From the IMG/VR virus record IMGVR_UViG_3300009420_000038, positions 1 through 35,833 of that record: DNA of 35,833 bases; one strand, 5' to 3'. The notes beneath the pieces are model-generated. The model did no database searches. It worked only from the letters and a program-made list of their open reading frames with translations, and had not been told where the DNA came from. The translations under genes and the position numbers were made by a program. Every line of letters starts with the position of its first letter. Within the stretch, counting starts at the first letter, position 1. This DNA comes from a virus. This document shows positions 29,313-35,833 of the stretch, piece after piece.

Positions 29313-30220
29313 TGAGTGTATCACATAAATATAAAACATTTGATCAATTAATGGATGAAGTTAAAATTGACTTTAGAAGTTATAATCTTGAAGGTCATAT
29401 TGAGAATCAGCAATTAATTAAAGTTGCACAAAGAGTTAACTATGATCTTGGACTTAAGATCCAACGTACACATGATCTTGTAATTGATGTAGAAAACGGT
29501 AAAGCTAAACTTCCATCAAATTTTCATGTACTTAATTTTGGTGCTATTTGTGGAAAGTATGCTGTAAATAATACACCACCATCAGGTACTCATACAGAAT
29601 CTACTACACCATTATGGACACCTGATCCAAGTCAACCAGACATGTGTGCAGATCCTGCAAATTGTAAAGATGTTTGTGTTGTTACACCATGTCCTACTAC
29701 AGATCGTTCAAGTACAACTAATTCAAGTTCATACATGGTTGTACAATATGTTGGTGCACAACAATGGAGAGAATATTCTGTGTTCTTACCATTAAGAATT
29801 GGTGCAACTAATAGTGTACAGTGTGATTGTCCTAACTTAAGTATAAAAGCTGCTGATACAGCTGAAATAAGAGATGGTTATTTATTGACTAATTTTAATT
29901 CAGGAAAAGTATATATAAACTATCAAGGTGAGTTAGAAGATGCATCTGGAAAATTATTAGTATTAGATCATCCATATTGTAATGAGTATTATGAGTATGC
30001 AATAAAACAAAGAATACTTGAAAACATGGTGTTTGATGGAGAGAATGTTGTTAATCAACTTGGATTGATTGAACAGAAATATAAAGCTGCAAGAAATACT
30101 GCTTTAGGATTTGTAAATACTCCTGACTTTGCTGAATATAGGAAAATATGGGAAGTAAATAGAAGGGCACAATATCACAACTATTATGATATGTTTAGAA
30201 GTAATCCTCCATTAAGATAA
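29312..30220 (+). CDS. Second tail ring-like protein
   Basis: This 302-residue protein has N-terminal helices (FDQLMDEVKIDFRSYNLEGH, QQLIKVAQRVNYDLG). A beta-rich middle holds a Cys-rich, Pro/Thr-rich insert (residues about 90-140, DPANCKDVCVVTPCPTTD). The conserved-looking C-terminal block includes LLTNFNSGKVYINYQG, EYYEYAIKQRILENMVFDGE and QLGLIEQKYKAARNTALGF. This last block is typical of phage ring or 'stabilisation' proteins that follow the adaptor. The insert is probably surface-exposed. It is coupled to the preceding gene by TAATG, and one base separates it from the muzzle-like gene. Confidence 0.65.
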   Translation: MSVSHKYKTFDQLMDEVKIDFRSYNLEGHIENQQLIKVAQRVNYDLGLKIQRTHDLVIDVENGKAKLPSNFHVLNFGAICGKYAVNNTPPSGTHTESTTPLWTPDPSQPDMCADPANCKDVCVVTPCPTTDRSSTTNSSSYMVVQYVGAQQWREYSVFLPLRIGATNSVQCDCPNLSIKAADTAEIRDGYLLTNFNSGKVYINYQGELEDASGKLLVLDHPYCNEYYEYAIKQRILENMVFDGENVVNQLGLIEQKYKAARNTALGFVNTPDFAEYRKIWEVNRRAQYHNYYDMFRSNPPLR

Positions 30221-30221
30221 C

Positions 30222-33200
30222 ATGGCAAAAAAACAAAATAAAAATCAATCTACTTCTTTAACAGAAACTAATCTAACTCCAAAAGGGATGATTAAGGATG
30301 TTGATGCAAGTTACATGTCTAAACAAAACTGGAGACATGCTCGTAATGCAATAAATAATTCTGTTGAAGGTGACACAGGAGTTATTGGTAATGAACCTGC
30401 AAATTTACAATGTATTACTACATCAGGTACTATAATAGGTGGTATACATTTATATGGTGATGTCTGGACAATATTTTCTACAGATAACAGTGTTTCTGAA
30501 ATAGGTAGGTTTGATGATAGCAGATGTGAGTATGAAGTAATTATTAAAGATCAATGTCTTAATTTTAATACTAGTCATCTTATTGTTGGAGCATCAAAAG
30601 AGAATTATGAGTGTCAATGGCAGATCTATTGGGATGATGGATTCAATCCTTCAAGAACATTAAATATAGATGATATACCTTATGAAAAAACTGCAGTTTT
30701 TGATCCTTGTGATCCTACATATACAACAGCATTAGATTGTGATGCAATAAGATTAGCACCATTTTTAGATACACCATGTATTGAAATTGCTAAATCTGAT
30801 GAAGGAGGATCACTTGTTAATGGTACTTACCAATGCTTTATAGCATATACATTAGATAACCAAGTAATAGGTGATTATATTGGAGTATCAAATCTACAGT
30901 CTTTATGGGATCATTCAGGGCCTTCAGGATCATTGGATATTCAGATCAGTAATTTAGATAAAGATTTTGAAAACTTTCAATTAGTAATAAGATACAAAAC
31001 ACATAATGCAATTAGATCTAAAATTATTGGTTATTATAGTACACAACAAACAGTTATAAGTATAGATTATATTGATGATAGATTAGAAACTGTTCCTGAT
31101 GTAACATTGGTAATAAGAAATCCAGTTTTTGAAAAGTCTGATGGAATGTGGGTTGTTAATGATTACTTAATAAGATCAGGACCAACTGAGAAATTTGATT
31201 TTAATTATCAACCTTTAGCAAATCAGATTGAAACTAAATGGGTTTCATATAGATATCCACAAACATATTATGCAAATGGTGGTAATAAACCATCATTCAT
31301 GAGAGATGAACAATATTCTTTCTTTATAAGATGGGTATATAATACAGGAGATAAGTCATCAGCATATCATATACCTGGTAGACCTGCTAGTACATTTGAT
31401 CCGGGAGGAGGAGCTGTATCTGAAGACTCAGCTTTAACTCAAGATGCACTTAAAGTAGGGAGTGGAACTGAAAAGTTATTTGAAGCATACAACACTGCTA
31501 CTGAAACTGCTATGAGTCCACCATTTAATACAGTTGTTGATGAAAGATATAGTGGTAAAATGGCCGGTGAAGGAACAATGGGATACTGGGAATCTACCGA
31601 GTTATATCCAAGTGACCCTGAAAGATGGAATTCTAATACTGGGAATACTGATTATGATTTATGTGGAAAACCAATCAGACATCATAAGTTTCCTGATGAA
31701 ACAACAACAATAAATACAACAGGAGCAACAGGGTTATCAATTGATAAAGGACAATTTATTAATGTTCTAGGTGTTAAGTTTGAAAATATACTTCCACCTG
31801 TAAATGATCCACAAGTTATAGTTGGTAGCCAGACATTAATTCCGGGTATAGTAGGATATGAAATACTAACTGGTAATAGAAGTGGAAATAAATCTATTGT
31901 TGCAAAAGGTATTATTAGAAACATGTTTACATATCAGCGTGATTCTGCTGGTGATGGTACAACATATAGCGATACAACAGGTCCAAGACAAGGTGGTAAA
32001 AGCTTTGGTGTATTTCCAAATTACCCTTATAATGATCTTCATTATGATCCATATTTAATGAACAGAAATCGTGGACAATTAGTATCTCAAAGACCTTGGA
32101 TGTCAGGAATAGAAGATAATTTTATAGTTAATGGAAATAGTGGAAGTAAACACTATTCAGCTGATAGTAGAGCACTAGGAGAAATTACAAGAGATTATTT
32201 TACATTTCATTCACCAGATGCAATGTTCTCAAGAATGTTCTTAAATCCAAACGAAATTAAAATATATAAAACATTAAGGGGTACATCAATAGGAAATTTT
32301 AAACAATCAGAAGATCACCCAAGATTTAAGTTAATTAAAAAAAGAGCTGTTTTAATTGCTGCTGTAATTGGGGTAGGTTATGCACTAAATCAAATGAGGG
32401 GTCCTGAGAATGTTTCTATGACAGAAGCTGAAATTGATAACACAGGACAAGGTGGTATATATGGACTTGGAACTGGATCAGAATTTGGATCTAATCCACT
32501 TAGTATATGGGCATCAGTTTTAAATTCAATAATTCATATTGGTGGATTAGCTGCAATGGCAGTTGGAAAGATAGTTATGGATACCGTAGTAGATGCAGCT
32601 ACTATTGTTGGTTTAGGTAGAGAAACAATAGCTATAGCTAGACCTGTATATCAAGGAGCATCATCTTTAGCTGGTGGTTTTATACCTGGTGGTGGTGGTG
32701 CACAAAAAACTACAGAGTTTATAGGTACTGACTTTACTGGAGTCCCAACTATTATGGCTGTATTTACAGGAATATATGCGTTTCTTAATTATATTGCTAC
32801 AGGAGGTGATAAGGTGCTAGACCTAATAAGAAATTTAATATCATATCAAGACCACGTATATAAATACATCTCTCATGGTTTTTATGATGATGAACAAGCA
32901 CATCATGCATTAACTTGGGACGGTAGTAGTTTACAATCCGATTCAAACATCATGAATGCTAGTGCAGAAGATTCATCTTGGAGGAGAGAAGTTGAAGATG
33001 CAAGATATGTTAGACAAGCATTGTCCGGTTTTCCACGTGGTGTAGAAGTAAATAATTTAAAAAGACAATCTACAATTGTATTACATACAATTGCTAATAT
33101 AGATAATGGAGGTACAGATGGTCCAGGTGGTATGTCAAATGGTACTTATGGTGGATTAATGGATCCTAATGGGAATGATTTTTCTAAGTTTGTTATTGGA

Positions 33201-35833
33201 GATGCGGGATGTGGAGAATTATGTATGGAAGATGGGGGTAACATTCCTGTTTCTTGGTATTCTCCAGGTGCAACAACATGTAAGAATATTGCAACAAACT
33301 ATGTTGGTTTAAAAGTAAATATAGATAATCAATATGGACAGATTGATAATATATTAATGCAGCCTTCTGGTGTATGTGAAATGGTTCCTAATAACATGTT
33401 TCCTGGGACTGCATTACCAGTATCACAGAATGTACACTTTGGTGGTGATGTATACATAAATAGATATACTGAAAAAACTTCTATGCCTTTCTTTTGGGAT
33501 TTTCTACAAGAAGGAGAAGATGCCATGGCATGGGATTACAAACAATATCCTAATGTACCATTCCCTAGGTACTGGTTAGATTCTAATAAGTTTAGAATGG
33601 ATGAATATGTTAAACCAATACAGAATTTATCATTTGATTGGAGAGGACACACACCTTCAGATTTATATCACTTAGATGGAGCTACCTCAGTTACATGTGA
33701 TCCTGGTGTAGATACATATTCATATAACCCAAGTAGTGATTCAGATTCATCACCAATAGCAGCTGTAAGTGGAAATTATGATACTACAGATGAAGATCTA
33801 GTTGATACATTTACTTCTGGAGGTGGAGGTGGAACTTCAACAGTAAAAACAGTAACAGGATGGTTAACAGGTGCTTGGGAAGTTCCTGAAGACCCAACAG
33901 GGGTAGCATGTACTTGTGATCCATGTTCAGGTTGTGCTGGTGGAGCAGACCCTTGTACAACTTTGTGTAATCAAGCAACAAACACATTTACTACTGAAGC
34001 TACTGCTTATTCTCAAATTAATACTTTCCCTGCACCATATAATTCATCATTTGTAACATTTCAAGGAACAACAGATAATGATCCTCTACAGATTGATTCT
34101 GCATGGTTTCAGACTCCTGGTACAGCTGGACTTGGAGGAGATACAGGAGCAAATGGAAATTCATTACCACTTGCTAATGGTTCTTTTGTGTGGCATCAAA
34201 ACTACTCGGTAATTCCGGTTGAAGGTACTCTAGACTTAACTATAGATATAGGTCAAATTGCAAATGATTCTATACAGTTTAGTGGTCAAACAAATGTAGT
34301 TACAATTACACATCCAAATGATCCTACAGACATTAGACAAGTCTCTGGATCTATAGCAGGTAGTTACAAAAGAGCAAATGTGTATGATAATCTTGCTGCA
34401 ACAAGTCAAATCACTTCTGGTATGTTAAAAGATAATGGGATAATTACTATTAAAAATACAGGTTCCGGAGGTACTCCTACATATAGTTCCTATAAAAACT
34501 GCACAATAACATCTTATAATGCTGAACTTTTTAAACAGGTTTATGACTCAAGTGATACTCCAGGAGCTGGTACTTCTGATTCGCCAGGAACACAAAATAT
34601 GCTGCAGTTAATGGGAACAATGGAAAAAGCTGCCTTATTGTATAATTGGAATACTGGAGTATTTGAAAGATTTGTTAACCGTGATATGAGTTATGTACAA
34701 GCATATTCTGTTAATATGACTCCTGTAACAATTCCTCTTAATGAAATGCTACCAGAAGAAGATACACAACTATTTAGAGTTCATCATTCTGGTTTTACTA
34801 GAAACTACCCAATCTTCTCAAGTTCTCCTCATGCATGTCCTTTTGGAGTATTTGGTACTCTGTATCATAATTGGACAGGTAATAGTTCAGGTACTGATAA
34901 TAAAAGTATATTTGCTTATTCTCCTTCTGGTTATGTGGGACAGTCTGCATCAGATTTATCTATGAATATTTCTGGTGGTACTCCTCCTATGACAGCTGAT
35001 GAATTTGGAAATACTCCAGATCCTATTGTTGAATATGATGCTGGAAACAGTCCTGAGAATGCTGGTGGTCCACTTGTTGTTACAGCTCACTATATGTATA
35101 CTCATAATAATGGTGTTCAAGACTTTTTTGTTGAATCAGAAATTAATACAGCATATAGAGATTATTCAGATGGTATTACGACACGTCATTATGACTATAC
35201 TGATTACACAGATCTTATAAGAATGTTTGATGCTAAAGTTCAAGATGCAGATAACTATTATAAATATGATAAATCATTAAGTCAAAAAAGATTCTGGAAT
35301 ACTTCTTTTGGTGAAATACAAGCTAGATGGTATGATCCAACTATTGCAGATACATGTCTAACACATTTTCCTAAAAGATTAATTTATTCTTTACCTACAG
35401 GTGGTGCTTCACAAAAAGCATTAAAACAACAGAAGAAAGAAGCAAATAAAGATTTTTGGAGAATATTCTTAAGTAAAAATTATAGAGATTTTAAATCTAC
35501 TGTTAATACAATTAAACCTATTAATAAAACTGGGGCATTAGTGTTATTTCCTACTATATCTCCACAGATGTTTCAAGGTGTTGATACACTTAAACCAAAT
35601 AAGAATGGAACAAAACTTATAATTGGTGACGGAGGATTATTTAGTCAAGCTTTTCAGAATGTTGCTAAGTCAGATGTATCTCATGAATACGGATCTTGTG
35701 AAAGTGCACGTAGTGTAGTTAATACTCCAATGGGATTATTTTATATATCTCAAGCACAAGGTAAAGTATTTCAATATGGATCAAAAGGTGTAAGTGCAAT
35801 ATCTGATCTTGGAATGAAATGGTGGTTTGCAAA
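30222..35833 (+). CDS. Giant muzzle-like tail protein (partial, runs off the right edge)
   Basis: ATG at 30222 opens a frame with no stop to the window end, 1870 codons visible. The opening GMIKDVDASYMSKQNWRHAR then NAINNSVEGDTGVIGNEPAN fits the start of crAss-like muzzle or tail-stabilising proteins ('NxRDALNA..NS..GxxGxIxNE'). The late part (LIIGDGGLFSQAF, EYGSCESARSVVNTPMGLFY, ISQAQGKVFQYGSKGVSAIS) also fits, with beta-propeller-like repeats. Three hydrophobic segments occur at residues about 710-722, 769-783 and 841-860. The muzzle closes the tail tip and probably takes part in DNA ejection. Its beta-rich remainder includes a Cys-rich insert near 33900-33970. Short ORFs in other frames here are shadows. 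Confidence 0.78.
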   Translation, partial: MAKKQNKNQSTSLTETNLTPKGMIKDVDASYMSKQNWRHARNAINNSVEGDTGVIGNEPANLQCITTSGTIIGGIHLYGDVWTIFSTDNSVSEIGRFDDSRCEYEVIIKDQCLNFNTSHLIVGASKENYECQWQIYWDDGFNPSRTLNIDDIPYEKTAVFDPCDPTYTTALDCDAIRLAPFLDTPCIEIAKSDEGGSLVNGTYQCFIAYTLDNQVIGDYIGVSNLQSLWDHSGPSGSLDIQISNLDKDFENFQLVIRYKTHNAIRSKIIGYYSTQQTVISIDYIDDRLETVPDVTLVIRNPVFEKSDGMWVVNDYLIRSGPTEKFDFNYQPLANQIETKWVSYRYPQTYYANGGNKPSFMRDEQYSFFIRWVYNTGDKSSAYHIPGRPASTFDPGGGAVSEDSALTQDALKVGSGTEKLFEAYNTATETAMSPPFNTVVDERYSGKMAGEGTMGYWESTELYPSDPERWNSNTGNTDYDLCGKPIRHHKFPDETTTINTTGATGLSIDKGQFINVLGVKFENILPPVNDPQVIVGSQTLIPGIVGYEILTGNRSGNKSIVAKGIIRNMFTYQRDSAGDGTTYSDTTGPRQGGKSFGVFPNYPYNDLHYDPYLMNRNRGQLVSQRPWMSGIEDNFIVNGNSGSKHYSADSRALGEITRDYFTFHSPDAMFSRMFLNPNEIKIYKTLRGTSIGNFKQSEDHPRFKLIKKRAVLIAAVIGVGYALNQMRGPENVSMTEAEIDNTGQGGIYGLGTGSEFGSNPLSIWASVLNSIIHIGGLAAMAVGKIVMDTVVDAATIVGLGRETIAIARPVYQGASSLAGGFIPGGGGAQKTTEFIGTDFTGVPTIMAVFTGIYAFLNYIATGGDKVLDLIRNLISYQDHVYKYISHGFYDDEQAHHALTWDGSSLQSDSNIMNASAEDSSWRREVEDARYVRQALSGFPRGVEVNNLKRQSTIVLHTIANIDNGGTDGPGGMSNGTYGGLMDPNGNDFSKFVIGDAGCGELCMEDGGNIPVSWYSPGATTCKNIATNYVGLKVNIDNQYGQIDNILMQPSGVCEMVPNNMFPGTALPVSQNVHFGGDVYINRYTEKTSMPFFWDFLQEGEDAMAWDYKQYPNVPFPRYWLDSNKFRMDEYVKPIQNLSFDWRGHTPSDLYHLDGATSVTCDPGVDTYSYNPSSDSDSSPIAAVSGNYDTTDEDLVDTFTSGGGGGTSTVKTVTGWLTGAWEVPEDPTGVACTCDPCSGCAGGADPCTTLCNQATNTFTTEATAYSQINTFPAPYNSSFVTFQGTTDNDPLQIDSAWFQTPGTAGLGGDTGANGNSLPLANGSFVWHQNYSVIPVEGTLDLTIDIGQIANDSIQFSGQTNVVTITHPNDPTDIRQVSGSIAGSYKRANVYDNLAATSQITSGMLKDNGIITIKNTGSGGTPTYSSYKNCTITSYNAELFKQVYDSSDTPGAGTSDSPGTQNMLQLMGTMEKAALLYNWNTGVFERFVNRDMSYVQAYSVNMTPVTIPLNEMLPEEDTQLFRVHHSGFTRNYPIFSSSPHACPFGVFGTLYHNWTGNSSGTDNKSIFAYSPSGYVGQSASDLSMNISGGTPPMTADEFGNTPDPIVEYDAGNSPENAGGPLVVTAHYMYTHNNGVQDFFVESEINTAYRDYSDGITTRHYDYTDYTDLIRMFDAKVQDADNYYKYDKSLSQKRFWNTSFGEIQARWYDPTIADTCLTHFPKRLIYSLPTGGASQKALKQQKKEANKDFWRIFLSKNYRDFKSTVNTIKPINKTGALVLFPTISPQMFQGVDTLKPNKNGTKLIIGDGGLFSQAFQNVAKSDVSHEYGSCESARSVVNTPMGLFYISQAQGKVFQYGSKGVSAISDLGMKWWFA

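Overview
The window is a continuous stretch of a double-stranded DNA tailed-phage genome. Every supported gene lies on the + strand, gaps are short (none above about 150 bases), and head-to-tail overlaps of the TAATG or 8-14 base kind are common. No rRNA, tRNA, integrase, transposase or CRISPR array was seen. The DNA is A+T-rich, gene starts are preceded by A-rich stretches instead of Shine-Dalgarno sequences, several promoter-like sites carry the Bacteroidota -7 consensus TAnnTTTG, and the largest complete gene contains a SprB-type repeat and thrombospondin-3-like repeats common in marine Flavobacteriia. Together these suggest a phage of a Bacteroidota host, probably marine. The order large terminase - very long portal - scaffold-like protein - major capsid protein - connector and ring proteins - giant 'muzzle'-like protein, plus an HU/IHF-like gene, resembles crAss-like phages (Crassvirales). 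That assignment is inference from recalled family features, not from a search.

Layout. Bases 1-1501 hold the tail end of an NlpC/P60-like peptidase, a small UVR-motif protein, a PhoH-type ATPase and a zinc-ribbon protein. Bases 1584-4973 hold a dense run of small genes: a coiled-coil protein, a YkuD-like lysis candidate, a winged-helix-like protein, an HU/IHF-like protein, a Cys-rich protein, a PD-(D/E)XK nuclease and an unknown. Bases 4992-13376 are the head module: GroES-like co-chaperonin, terminase large subunit, a tiny ORF, portal, scaffold-like protein and major capsid protein, closed by a hairpin. Bases 13460-16598 hold an unknown structural protein, a connector-like protein and a Cys-rich, probably abundant virion protein, closed by a strong terminator. 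Bases 16746-26757 are a cysteine-rich surface or adhesin cassette dominated by a 2476-residue mosaic protein, closed by a third terminator. Bases 26893-28074 hold a metallophosphoesterase with its own promoter-like site. Bases 28120-35833 hold an unknown basic protein, two tail-ring candidates and a giant muzzle-like protein that runs off the right edge.

How it works together. The head module builds and packages the capsid. The GroES-like protein probably helps host GroEL fold virion proteins. The connector, ring and muzzle proteins would form a short tail. The Cys-rich cassette probably forms surface fibres or adhesins that meet the host. The left-hand genes look like lysis and nucleic-acid-processing functions. 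The points most worth a second look are the Cys-rich adhesin cassette, hydrophobic segments buried in the muzzle-like protein, a recurrent promoter motif, and the phosphoesterase set as an independent unit inside the structural block.
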